This document shows, piece after piece, positions 16,254 through 26,900 of a stretch of 64,000 nucleotides of DNA. The stretch spans positions 246,893 to 310,892 of the forward strand of contig NZ_AP014564.1 of the NCBI RefSeq assembly GCF_002369955.1. The letters are read 5' to 3'. Position 1 is the first letter of the stretch, and every line of letters begins with the position of its first letter. A model generated the notes under the pieces. The model was not told the origin of the DNA. It searched no databases and saw nothing but the letters and a program-made list of their open reading frames with translations. The position numbers and the translations under genes are program-made. The DNA is from Ichthyobacterium seriolicida. GTDB lineage: Bacteria > Bacteroidota > Bacteroidia > Flavobacteriales > Ichthyobacteriaceae.

Positions 16254-18669
16254 ATTGGAGTTCTAAAGCGGATTGTATTTTATTCATGGTCTTTTCTATT
16301 CTCTTATCAGTAAGAGTTTTGTCTTGGTCTTGTAATACAAAACTTATAGAATAAGACTTCTTGCCTTTAGGTAGATTTTCTCCTTGATACACATCGAATA
16401 AATCTACTTCTTTTAGGATTTTTAACTCAGCACGAGTGCTAGCTTTGAGTATTTGCTGATACGACACCCCCTCATCTAAAAGCAATGAAAGGTCTCTTCT
16501 CACCTTAGGATATTTTGCCATATCCTCGTGTTTTATATTATCTTCTCTCAAAGATTCTAATATTTCATCCCAATAAAAATCAATGAAAATAACTCCTTGC
16601 TTTACATTAGCCCTTTTTAGGATATTAGAACTTACCCATCCCATAGAAGCTATTGTTTTACCATCTAATTCAATACCTAAACCCTCTGAGAAAAGATCGT
16701 TTTTTACAGGCACATATTCTGTGTCTTTAATCCCCAACTTATTTAGAATATTTTCCAATATTCCCTTTGAATAAAACAAATCTACATCTTGGTATTTCTT
16801 TATCCAATTATCTGAGCCTCTCTTTCCAGTTACAAATAGACTAAGTTGTTTTTTCTCTATATAATCTTCGCCTACTTGACGGTATACATTTCCAAATTCA
16901 AATAATTTGAGATCTGTCTCTTTTCTATTTATATTAAAACTAATCACTTCCAAGCCTCCAAATAACATGGTTTGCCTCATTAGGGATAAATCACTACTCA
17001 AAGGGTTTAATATTTTAACGTATTCATTCTCTTTCAAGGAGTTTGATGCAGTAGTGTAGGATTCCTTAGTTAAAGAATTTGTCATGATTTCATTAAAGCC
17101 ATTATAAGAGATATAATCTGCTATAATTCCTGTGATTTTTTCTGGACAGTTCTTTTTATCATTACTGATAATAGGAATACTGACTTTCTCAGATGGCTCT
17201 ATATTGTCATAACCGTAAATTCTCAATACGTCTTCTATTACATCTATTTCCCTTTCTACATCAACCCTATAGGCTGGCACCTGTATGTTAAGGGAATTTT
17301 TGTTCTCAGAAATTATCTCTATCTCTAGGCTCTTTAGTATTGATTTTATCTCAGACGACGACATCTCTTTTCCTATAATGCGTTGGGCTCTATCTATAGA
17401 AAAATCTATAACAGAAGCCTTTATAGGGTTGGGATAGTTGTCAAAAATATCTGAAGATATTTCTCCTCCTGCAATTTCACATATTAAAAGAGCAGCTTTT
17501 TTGAGTGCATAAAGACATAGATTTGGATCTATACCTCTTTCGAATTTAAAAGATGATTGAGTATTTATACTGTGCCTCTTAGATGTTTTTCTTATAGATA
17601 CAGGATTGAAATAAGCGCTCTCTAAAAATATTTTATCAGTATTGTTAGAGACTCCTGAGAGTTTTCCTCCTAAAACGCCAGCTATACACATGGGCTTTTC
17701 AGAATCGCAAATAACTAAATCATCAGTATGCAGTTCTCTTTCTATTTCATCTAAAGTTGTGATCTTTTCGCCTTTAGAAGCCCTCCTTACAACTATTCCT
17801 CCTCTTATCTGATCTAAGTCGAAAGCGTGAAGTGGTTGGCCTAAATCGTGTGAAATATAATTTGTTATGTCTACAACATTGTTTACAGGAGAGACTCCTA
17901 TACTAATCAATCTGTCTTGAAGCCATTTTGGAGAAGGCATTATTTTTAAATTAGATATACTCAGGCCTGCATAACGAGGTGCTAATACTTCATCTTCTAC
18001 CTTTACAGAAATACAGTCTTTATCTTTAGAACTAATACTAAAATTGTCTATCGCCTTATTAGAATTCCAAATAAAGTTTTTATTCAAACGTTCATATGCA
18101 GCTTTAATATCACGTGCCACCCCAAAGTGACTCATGGCATCAGCCCTGTTAGGAGTTAGGCCTATCTCTATTATATAATCACTCTTTACATTGAAAACTT
18201 CTGAAGCAGGCATTCCAACGGGAAGGTCTTTATCTAAGACCATAATGCCATGAGATTTTTCACTACTAATACCTATTTCATCTTCAGCACAGATCATGCC
18301 ATTGGAATCCAAACCCCTTATCTTTCTTCTCTTTATTTCGAATTCTTCTCCATTGTCACCGTAGAGAACAGTCCCAACTAAAGCGACTGGAACCTTTTGC
18401 CCCGCCTCTACATTAGCAGCTCCACACACGATTTCTAAAACACTCTCATTACCTACATCTACACTTGTGATATTTAGTTTTTCAGCATTGGGATGCTTCC
18501 GACAACTTAAAACCTCTCCGACTACTACACCTCTCAATCCACCCTTTACAGTTTCAAATACTTCTGTTGCCTCTACCTCTAAACCTATATCTGTAAGTAA
18601 TTTACATACATGTTCTATAGTATCATCTATCTCTAGATAATCTCTCAACCAATCATATGATATTTTCAT
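16234..18669 (-). CDS. pheT: Phenylalanyl-tRNA synthetase beta subunit
   Basis: An 811-residue cytoplasmic subunit that, with PheS (not in this window), charges tRNA-Phe. Domains in order: MKISYDWLRDYL start, a tRNA-binding OB fold (about 40-155, GVVVGEVLSCRKHPNAEKL), a B3/4 editing domain (about 215-390, with DITNYI), B5 (about 405-475), a core domain with FEFGNVYR, and a C-terminal FDX-ACB anticodon-binding domain (KYPKVRRDLSLLLDE onward). Length is normal for the bacterial beta chain. A CAAATATA box 26 bases upstream (minus strand TATATTTG) is a good -7 promoter element. It is followed by apbE with a small overlap. Confidence 0.97.
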   Translation of the reverse strand: MKISYDWLRDYLEIDDTIEHVCKLLTDIGLEVEATEVFETVKGGLRGVVVGEVLSCRKHPNAEKLNITSVDVGNESVLEIVCGAANVEAGQKVPVALVGTVLYGDNGEEFEIKRRKIRGLDSNGMICAEDEIGISSEKSHGIMVLDKDLPVGMPASEVFNVKSDYIIEIGLTPNRADAMSHFGVARDIKAAYERLNKNFIWNSNKAIDNFSISSKDKDCISVKVEDEVLAPRYAGLSISNLKIMPSPKWLQDRLISIGVSPVNNVVDITNYISHDLGQPLHAFDLDQIRGGIVVRRASKGEKITTLDEIERELHTDDLVICDSEKPMCIAGVLGGKLSGVSNNTDKIFLESAYFNPVSIRKTSKRHSINTQSSFKFERGIDPNLCLYALKKAALLICEIAGGEISSDIFDNYPNPIKASVIDFSIDRAQRIIGKEMSSSEIKSILKSLEIEIISENKNSLNIQVPAYRVDVEREIDVIEDVLRIYGYDNIEPSEKVSIPIISNDKKNCPEKITGIIADYISYNGFNEIMTNSLTKESYTTASNSLKENEYVKILNPLSSDLSLMRQTMLFGGLEVISFNINRKETDLKLFEFGNVYRQVGEDYIEKKQLSLFVTGKRGSDNWIKKYQDVDLFYSKGILENILNKLGIKDTEYVPVKNDLFSEGLGIELDGKTIASMGWVSSNILKRANVKQGVIFIDFYWDEILESLREDNIKHEDMAKYPKVRRDLSLLLDEGVSYQQILKASTRAELKILKEVDLFDVYQGENLPKGKKSYSISFVLQDQDKTLTDKRIEKTMNKIQSALELQFGATLR

Positions 18670-18694
18670 CTTTAAGAGTAAAAAAAAAGGGTTA

Positions 18695-18702
18695 CAAATA
18701 TA
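18695..18702 (-). promoter_or_regulatory. TAnnTTTG promoter element of pheT
   Basis: On the minus strand the box reads TATATTTG, matching the Bacteroidota -7 consensus, 25 bases above the pheT ATG. A clear -33 TTTG at the usual spacing is not seen, so this is moderate support. Confidence 0.45.
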
Positions 18703-18784
18703 TCAAATTGACATACTTTAGAATAAAAACTTACACAATGTATAGCCTCTTATCTTTAAAAAAATGAAAAAACTAAAATATCTG

Positions 18785-20476
18785 TTAATTCATCTTATCT
18801 ATTTCTTCAATGGCTCTTTGCAATGCTGGATCTCTATTGTTTAAAATATCATCTTCGGTAGGTATAACAAAAATATCTGGCCTAACGCCCTTGCCCTCTA
18901 ATACATTGTTGTCTTTATCTTTGAAAGCCATTACTGGCATATAAAAATACAAGTATTCATTTCCCCCTATTAAACCTCCATTAAATAAATCTTTATCACT
19001 AGATAATCCAGCAAATGCTCCACCACTGTAATCTCCTATAACTTTAACTTTACCTTGAGTTTTTAACATAATTGTAAGCACTTCAGACATACTAGCTGAT
19101 CTTTCATCCATTAATATAACTACTGGAATGGGAGATTTAAGTCCAAAAGGATGAGTACTTGTATATACTGGAACCCAAGGAATATAGTTAAATCTGCCAT
19201 TGCCTTCTTTAGTCCTTTCATAACCGTAGAGATTTTTCTTTGTTATTAATCTATCAATAAGGTGCTTCCTATCTGAAGCATCACCTCCGAGATTATCCCT
19301 TAAGTCTATAATGATTTTTTTTATAGAGCCATTTCCCAACTTATTAAAAAATAACTCATAAAGATGACAATCCTTAACCTTGGATGAAATATTAGCATAA
19401 TCATCCCTCATCTTATTTACTTTGTTTATCAATGGATCTAATATATCTGTAAATAAAGCCGAAGGCATCCTCTTACTATAGTATTCCATATACGTGACTA
19501 CTTTGACAAGTATATCTTTGCTCAGTTGCTTGAATAAGGCTTCAAATAAAATCAAATCTCTTTCAACACTCAAACAGTCCATTATTTCTGTTTTAATAAA
19601 TTTTTCTCTGTGATTTAGAATATTTTTATACTCATTAGATTCCCTTATCCTATCTATTCCATTACATATTAGATCATCTATGTCATGTAGCCCTATCTTA
19701 AAATTATCTGCTATAGATTCTGGGAGATTTACAAATCGATCGTCGTACGTTGAATATATTTTTTTTGGCCGAGGTATAATTGGAAAAGCTATGTCGGCAA
19801 ATATTATTGCTTTTTCTGATAATTTAAACTCATTAAGTGCAAAATACAATGTGCTGTCTCTCATATTTTTCAACATGCCTAAAATGTATAAGTCAGTTAT
19901 AGATTTATTGCTACCTGCAGATCCAAATTTAACCTTTCTCTTTACTGAAGTATTTTCTACGAATAGCTTAGATGCTTCATTTATAGCTTTCTCTTTATCT
20001 ATGACGATATTCTTTCTAATTAAAAATTGACTAAATTTACCATCTACACCTATCCTAGCTTTAGTACGTGTGCTAAACTCTCTAGTTACAGTTATATTTG
20101 CATGAGGGAAAGGAAAAGTCACCCTGATGTAGAGGTGATTGTCTAACATTTTCGATAAAATATCAGAGAAATATTTGGATGCTAAATTCATCTCTCTTAT
20201 AGCTAAATCCTTATCAGCAAATCTTTTGTTAAATGTTTTTAAATCTCTAAATCTATCTATATATCTCTTGTGAATATCATTCCAATTAATTTTTTCTTCA
20301 TTGAAATAATTATAGTTTCTATCTATGGTAGTCCAAAATGAATTAAATAAATCTTCGTAACTACTGATAATGTGATTTTCAGTTAAAATCAATTCCTGTT
20401 GCTCCTTACGACAAGAAAATAACACTATTATAAAGAACAAAAATACTGGAATATAATTTTTAATTACTGAGAACAT
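18785..20476 (-). CDS. S41-family (C-terminal processing-like) peptidase, lipoprotein
   Basis: A 563-residue protein. The signal MFSVIKNYIPVFLFFIIVLF ends in SCRKEQQE, a lipobox. An N-terminal helical region begins YEDLFNSFWTTIDRNYNYFN, the tricorn-like start common in Bacteroidota S41 lipoproteins. The catalytic region contains IIDLRDNLGGDASDRKHLI, then PVVILMDERSASMSEVLTIM, where the Ser after ERSA is the likely nucleophile, and GDYSGGAFAG. No clear PDZ domain was seen by eye; the middle 300 residues are lineage-specific. It is probably an outer-membrane-anchored protease facing the periplasm or surface. It stands alone between pheT and a 450-base gap. Confidence 0.82.
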   Translation of the reverse strand: MFSVIKNYIPVFLFFIIVLFSCRKEQQELILTENHIISSYEDLFNSFWTTIDRNYNYFNEEKINWNDIHKRYIDRFRDLKTFNKRFADKDLAIREMNLASKYFSDILSKMLDNHLYIRVTFPFPHANITVTREFSTRTKARIGVDGKFSQFLIRKNIVIDKEKAINEASKLFVENTSVKRKVKFGSAGSNKSITDLYILGMLKNMRDSTLYFALNEFKLSEKAIIFADIAFPIIPRPKKIYSTYDDRFVNLPESIADNFKIGLHDIDDLICNGIDRIRESNEYKNILNHREKFIKTEIMDCLSVERDLILFEALFKQLSKDILVKVVTYMEYYSKRMPSALFTDILDPLINKVNKMRDDYANISSKVKDCHLYELFFNKLGNGSIKKIIIDLRDNLGGDASDRKHLIDRLITKKNLYGYERTKEGNGRFNYIPWVPVYTSTHPFGLKSPIPVVILMDERSASMSEVLTIMLKTQGKVKVIGDYSGGAFAGLSSDKDLFNGGLIGGNEYLYFYMPVMAFKDKDNNVLEGKGVRPDIFVIPTEDDILNNRDPALQRAIEEIDKMN

Positions 20477-20927
20477 TAATCTCTTGCACTTTTTATTTAG
20501 AGATTTTAAAATAAAACACTAGTTATTCAAATTCTTTTATACACTTAATATGCGTTCAAAAAAAGTTTATTTTGAACGTTAAATGTGTAAACAAACAAAT
20601 CGGAACAGCAATCACGAACCTTGTAGGTTAAGCAACAATGATTATTAGAAAGTTTCTTTATATAATCATAACTGTTGTTATGAAACCCCATACAACTAAT
20701 CATATTTGATGAGGACACTTAAACCTTTTGAATCTTTTCGATACTTGGCATGATTTCTAGATTGATCCTAATCTGCTGTCAAAGCTACTAAATCTATGTG
20801 TTTTGAGTTAAAATAATTTTTAACGGAGATGGAGTAATATTCACTTAAAATAAGTTCTTCTAAAGTGAGTTAATTAAATTGTCTTGTTCCAATAAATTAA
20901 TCTTCTTTGCCAGCCCCTATATAAAAT
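20477..20927. other. Intergenic region with one hairpin
   Basis: No gene is visible. CGTTCAAAA (20553-20561) pairs with TTTTGAACG (20570-20578) around an 8-base loop. This is a possible terminator for the minus-strand lipoprotein ending at 20928 or simply a palindrome, since no strong T-run follows. The rest is AT-rich with no repeats that I recognise. Confidence 0.4.
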
Positions 20928-23576
20928 TTAAGGTTTTAGTGATTTATTCACACTAACTGTATATGTTTTGGTAAAATTTGAATCATTAGAATGCATCACG
21001 GTATAAGTAGTTTCTGAACTAAAATCCTTTGATTCAGAATCTGTAGGAGAAACTGTCCCATTAGAAACAGTAATATCAGGCTTTAGTGATGTTAAAGTAA
21101 CGGTATTATCAATTGTGACTGTTATAGTTCCAGCTGTCAAACTGTTATCAGTGACAATGCCTGTATATTCAGTTGTTCCACTAGGAAAACTAGCTGATCC
21201 ATTAGCACTACTAGTAAACTTAAATTCTGTTATAGCTGGAGCTTTAAAAACTTTCACATTATATGTTTTTCTGCCTCCAGCAGGATCTACTGCGCTGTAT
21301 TTCTTAGGAGAGCTGTCAGAACTAGAAAAGTCATTGCTAGAATTAGCGTTCTGAGTGCCAGTACTTTCTTTATATACTTCAATGCCAGAAGGTGTAGTCG
21401 CTGCAACCACTTCAGGAGTTAAATCACTAATCTCTGCATCATGAGGAACTTTAAGAATTATCTCTCCTGGTGTATCTCCAGAATTATGATTAATGACACC
21501 TATGATATCCTCCCCTCCAAGTTTTTTGCCAGAGTTAGTAGTAGCACTAAATTTAAACGTCTCTATTCGAGGTTCAGCATAGTTACTAACATTTACGGTA
21601 TAATCAGTAGTGCTTTTTCCATCTTGAGCAGTAACTGTATAAGTTTTTTGACTACTAAAATCTTGCGCTGTATTAGCAGATCCTCCTCCTGTTTTAAGTG
21701 TAACTGTAGAGCCCTTATTCCCTAATACTTCAGGAGTTAAAGCATTGAGCTCTGCATTATGTGGGACCTTCACCGTTACTGTTTTAGTAGTGTGATTTAT
21801 AACCCCTGATATATCTTTTACAATTTTACCAGTGCCACTATTATTTCCAGTTGTAGTTTTAAACCCAAAAGATTTTAATTTAGAATTAGAAGATTTTACA
21901 GTTATACTATATGCTCTGGTGCTACCGTTTTCAGCTGTTACAGTGTAAGTTTGAGCTGTACCATATGTAAACTCCATCCCTGTTCCAGAAGTAGGATCTA
22001 CTGAAGCGCCTGCAGATAATGTTATTTCAGGTTTTAGGGTTACACTAGCGTCATCATCTCCATCTAATATTATATCTACTTTATAAGTATCACCAGTATT
22101 TGATATATCACCTTCTACCTCTGTCACTCCTGGAGCAAACCTCACCTTAGAATCACTACTATGATCTGACTGTTTAATTTTTAAAGAAGTAATCTCTACT
22201 CCTGTTTGTAATACAGGAATAGTTATATCGTAATTTTTAGTAGTTCCATCTTGTGCTGTTACCACATATCTCTTTGCTGTACCTCTAATGAAATCTTGTG
22301 GCGTTTCACTTTCTGGATTTACTATAGCATCATGACTTAGTGCTATAGTAGGTTTTAGACCATTTAAATTTGAAACCGTATATGGAAGATTAATATTTAT
22401 ATCTACATCACTATCTGGAGTAGAATTTATAGTTCCTGCTGAATAATCCTTACTATTAAGGCTCTTTTCTGTATTTTTAGCATGCTCAAATATAAAAGAA
22501 GTCATATTCTTGTCATTAGAAAGACTTTTAGAAACAGATACAGTATAATCTCTTGTTTGACCATCCTGAGCTGTTACAGTATAAACCTTAGAATTGCTAT
22601 AATCATAAGCTGAAATAGCTGGACTTATGGTAGCTCTTTCATGCTTTGTTATGTTAGGAAGCAGTTCTGTTATAGTTGCTGTACTTGATGCTTTTACTGC
22701 TATAGTTCCTGTTCTGCCATCACTACTATCACTAATTATAACGTCACTAGCCCTAGTCCCAGTTGAAGACCTACTTAATTTTAATCCAGTATTATTGGCG
22801 TTATCTTTTGTAAATGCAAATTCAGAAATTTTATTATTAGAAGATAAAGACTGAATTACTGTAACCTTATATATTTTCTCTTGACCATCCCCAGAAGTCA
22901 CTTTGTAATCTGTAGCAGAATTATTAGTAAAAGAAACAGCTACCTCATTGTCTGGGCTAACACTATTCCCTGATTTAACTATTGTAGGTTTTAGATCAGT
23001 TAAAGTTGCAGCATCAGAAACTTGCAAGATTATAGTTGGAGGAGTAGCATTTTCATCTATAAGTCCGATTCTATCTGAAAAAATCTTGCCCACATTCTTA
23101 GATTTTTCTAATACAAAACTTGTAATCGAACGGTCACTAAATAAGGATTTAGTTATATTAACTGCATAATCTTGAACGCTACCGTCTTGGGCTGTTACCT
23201 TAAATACTTTTGTATAAACTTCAGGATTAGAACCGCTTACTAGATCAAAAGTAACTTCTGATCCATTTTCTGGAGAAATACTAGCATTTTCTGAAACGAC
23301 TACCTTGACTTTTAATCCTTCAAAAATTGCATCTGAGGGAACTTTTAACGATACTGTAAAATCACTATCTACAACGATACCAGGAATATCTGCTCTAAGA
23401 TTTTTATCTTCATTATCAGAATTAATCAATTCGAATGATATAATCTTATTCTCTGAACTCAGATTTGAGTTAAGGTCGGGATCTACCTTTTTTTCCTTGA
23501 AACAAGAAGAAAAAAACACAGATAACAATACAAAAGAAAAAATACTCCTTATAAAAATGAAAGAAAATGTCTTCAT
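20928..23576 (-). CDS. Surface lipoprotein with eight beta-sandwich repeats
   Basis: An 882-residue lipoprotein. The signal MKTFSFIFIRSIFSFVLLSV ends in FFSSCFKEKK (lipobox). The rest is eight repeats of 85-100 residues, each ending in a version of YTVTAQDGxxxxYTVSVxKSL and followed by a SFxFxxxxN start of the next unit. Within units the pattern V-x-V-P-x(4)-L-x-x-L-x-P recurs (for example VKVPHNAELNALTPEV). These resemble cadherin-like/DUF5018-type beta-sandwich modules; the exact Pfam family cannot be decided by eye. The four tandem lipoproteins at 416-5492 and the gene at 61560 end in the related VVAQDGTxxKFYKL. Likely an extended cell-surface stalk or adhesin. Confidence 0.75.
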   Translation of the reverse strand: MKTFSFIFIRSIFSFVLLSVFFSSCFKEKKVDPDLNSNLSSENKIISFELINSDNEDKNLRADIPGIVVDSDFTVSLKVPSDAIFEGLKVKVVVSENASISPENGSEVTFDLVSGSNPEVYTKVFKVTAQDGSVQDYAVNITKSLFSDRSITSFVLEKSKNVGKIFSDRIGLIDENATPPTIILQVSDAATLTDLKPTIVKSGNSVSPDNEVAVSFTNNSATDYKVTSGDGQEKIYKVTVIQSLSSNNKISEFAFTKDNANNTGLKLSRSSTGTRASDVIISDSSDGRTGTIAVKASSTATITELLPNITKHERATISPAISAYDYSNSKVYTVTAQDGQTRDYTVSVSKSLSNDKNMTSFIFEHAKNTEKSLNSKDYSAGTINSTPDSDVDININLPYTVSNLNGLKPTIALSHDAIVNPESETPQDFIRGTAKRYVVTAQDGTTKNYDITIPVLQTGVEITSLKIKQSDHSSDSKVRFAPGVTEVEGDISNTGDTYKVDIILDGDDDASVTLKPEITLSAGASVDPTSGTGMEFTYGTAQTYTVTAENGSTRAYSITVKSSNSKLKSFGFKTTTGNNSGTGKIVKDISGVINHTTKTVTVKVPHNAELNALTPEVLGNKGSTVTLKTGGGSANTAQDFSSQKTYTVTAQDGKSTTDYTVNVSNYAEPRIETFKFSATTNSGKKLGGEDIIGVINHNSGDTPGEIILKVPHDAEISDLTPEVVAATTPSGIEVYKESTGTQNANSSNDFSSSDSSPKKYSAVDPAGGRKTYNVKVFKAPAITEFKFTSSANGSASFPSGTTEYTGIVTDNSLTAGTITVTIDNTVTLTSLKPDITVSNGTVSPTDSESKDFSSETTYTVMHSNDSNFTKTYTVSVNKSLKP

Positions 23577-23967
23577 AACTCTAATAATCGATAATTAATT
23601 ACAATAAATGTCAATCGTTTGAACCACACAGTACCAAAACTATTAACCCTAAATTTCAGTCTAATTCTCCTGCCATTTGCAGGAAAAATGAATATCTCAG
23701 CTAAGATAATAGTAATTTTTTAATTTGAGTTTTGGCAAACAATCTAAATATGATTAGTAATTACTTAAAATGCTGAAAAATTAGGCTTTTAAACTAATGT
23801 TATTGTATCTGACATGTCTCATCAACTAGAGTATTCTAAAAAAAACTGTATATTTGTCGGGTTTTTACTTTTTACTATCTAGTAGTTTAATCGGCTTATT
23901 TCGTAGTCAAACATAACTCAAACAGAACTAGACAGCTTAGTTTTTTAATCCTAAACATCAACCTTAT
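23577..23967. other. Divergent intergenic region
   Basis: It separates two surface-protein genes read in opposite directions. On the plus strand TATATTTG at 23849-23856 fits the Bacteroidota -7 box, about 110 bases above the ATG at 23968, although no TTTG lies at the -33 distance. No box was found for the minus-strand gene. Nothing else is recognisable. Confidence 0.4.
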
Positions 23968-26900
23968 ATGAAGAAAAATATTTTTTTTACGTCATTTTTT
24001 TTGTCACTATTAGCTAGTGTATCATTGCTTTCTCAAACCTTTCCTGATAGGTTAAGTTACCAGACCTTGATAAGAGATAATGAAGGAAATTTATTAAGGG
24101 AGGCCCCTGTAAATGTGCGTATATCCTTATTTGTTAATGATGTTTCAGGTAATGAGAAAGTCACATATAGCGAATCTCATAGAGTAAAAACTAATAAAGA
24201 AGGTGTGGCATCTTTAAAAATAGGAGAAGGGAATAAACTTTCCGAATATAAAGATATTAAATTGACAGATCTAGATTGGGAAGTCCCTCATAAGGTTAAG
24301 GTAGATTTAGATCTTAATAATAATGGACAATACGATGTGCACAAAAAAAGTGAGTTACTTAGTGTTCCTTATGCTATATATGCTTACACTGCTAGGGAAA
24401 CCTCGGCCGAAAATAATTTAAATCCTAATAAAACAGAAATAGTCAATACGTTAGATTCGAGTTTTAGAGTAGAAGTATTAGACGACTTAACCTCTATTGA
24501 TGCGAGTAAAGCATTATCAGCTAATAAAGGAAGAGAGTTAGCTGAAGGTTTGGAAAAGAGGATTAATGAAAACAAGATAGCGGATGATTTAATCACAGAT
24601 GATGCTAAAAAGGTATTATCGGCAGCGCAAGGAAAAGCCCTTAAGGAAGAAATAGACAATAAGTTAGATTCCAGTTTTAAAGTAGAGGTATTAGATGAAT
24701 TAACGTCTATTGATGAGAAAAAAGCATTATCAGCTAATAAGGGAAGAGAGTTAGCTGAAGGTTTGGAAAAGAGGATTCATGAGAACAAGATAGCGGATGA
24801 TTTAATCACTGATGATGCTACAAAGGTATTATCGGCAGCGCAAGGGAAAGCCCTTAAAGAAGAAATAGACAATAAGTTAGATTCCAGTTTTAAAGTAGAG
24901 GTATTAGATGAATTAACGTCTATTGATAAGAAAAAAGCATTATCAGCTAATAAGGGAAGAGAGTTAGCTGAAGGTTTGGAAAAGAGGATTAATGAAAACA
25001 AAATAGCAGATAATTTAATCACTGATGATGCTAAAAAGGTATTATCGGCAGCGCAAGGAAAAGCCCTTAAAGAAGAAATAGACAATAAGTTAGATTCCAG
25101 TTTTAAAGTAGAGGTATTAGATGAATTAACGTCTATTGATAAGAAAAAAGCATTATCAGCTAATAAGGGAAGAGAGTTAGCTGAAGGTCTGGAAAAGAGG
25201 ATTCATGAGAACAAAATAGCAGATGATTTAAGGACTGATAATCCTAATAAAGTATTGTCAGCTAAAATGGGTAAAAAGCTTGATGAAAAAATAAATAAGA
25301 CTAATACTCTCATCAAGGTAGAGGATAAAAAAAACAATCTCATAACTAAATGGTCAGGAAAGGGCAGTAATGGAACTAGCGCAGGCACTGGTAAAGAAAA
25401 TATTTTATTAGGTATAAGCTCTGGTAATGCCATAACCACTGGCGCTCAGAATACGGCTTTTGGCTTTGAAAGTTTTAGAGATAATACTAAAGGTTCTAGA
25501 AACACCTCTATTGGCGCATATTCTCTGGCTTATAACACTACAGGTGAAAGGAATACTTCAATTGGATACGCTTCTTTATACAAATTAGTAGATGGAACAA
25601 AAAATGTAGGAATAGGCTCACATCCTCTATATAGTATAACTACAGGGAATAAAAATATAGCTATAGGATCATTTACTTTACATAAAATAACTACAGGAAG
25701 TGAAAATACAGCTATAGGAGCAAATGCTTTATATAATGTGACTACAGGGAGTAAAAATATAGCTATGGGAAGTGATGCTGGTTATTATATTGCTAACGGA
25801 TCAACAGCTCTCAAGAAATCAAATAATTCTATTTTCATAGGAGATAACGTTAAAGCGAAAGCAAATAACAGCCTTAATGAGATAGTTATAGGTAATGGCG
25901 CTACAGGAAAAGGAAACAATACGGTAGTCATAGGTAAGGAAGGTAGTATTACATCTACTCATTTAGGAGGCATATTGCACAGTGCAGGTTTTAACAAAAG
26001 AAGTAAAATGATGATAGGGTTTACTTATAATATAGGTGATGTAGTTCTTTACGATGGGGTTTTTTATAAGAGAACTAGATCTGCTATCACTATCACTAGC
26101 ACCACCCCTACCCCACCTTCTGATCCTAATTGGGAAGATATTGGTTTTGATACCCTGCGAAAAGTAGGGAATAATAATCTAATAACTAAATGGTCAGGAA
26201 AGGGCAGTAATGGAACTAGTGGAGGTACTGTTAGTGCTAGTCTCTATAGTGGTATAGAAAACAGTTTTTTAGGTATAAACTCTGGTGATGCCATAACCAC
26301 TGGCTATCGGAATACGGCTTTTGGCTTTAAAAGTTTGGAAAATAATACTATAGGTAATGATAATACTTCTATTGGCGCATATTCTCTCGCTAATAACACT
26401 GCAGGTTCTATGAATACTTCTATTGGAAAATCTTCTTTACGCAATTTAGTACGTGGAATAAAAAATATAGGAATAGGTGTACATCCTTTACATGATATGA
26501 CTACAGGGGATTATAATATAGCTATAGGGCTAGGGACTTTACATACTGTGATTACAGGTAGTCGTAATATAGGTATAGGATTTGAGGCTGGTATTATTAG
26601 CAAAGGGCCAAGACTCCAGACATCAAATAATTCTATTTTCATAGGAAACTATGCTAGAGCGAAAGCAGATAACAGCTTTAATGAGATAGTTATAGGTAAT
26701 GACGTTATAGGACATGGGGATAATACTATAACCATTGGCAATACTAATAATGACGGTATTTTCTTACTAGGAACTGTTTATGCAAATGGCGTAAAACTCA
26801 CTTCTGATAAACGTATCAAGAGCATAATAGGCATTTCAGATAAAGAATCAGATCTTAAAAAACTTTTAGATATAGAAATCACGGATTACACTATGAGAGA

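Noticed and set aside
24384-25439. Antisense ORFs over the 213-bp repeats
   Set aside because: Open only because the sense repeat lacks certain codons. They repeat with the same period and have no start signals.
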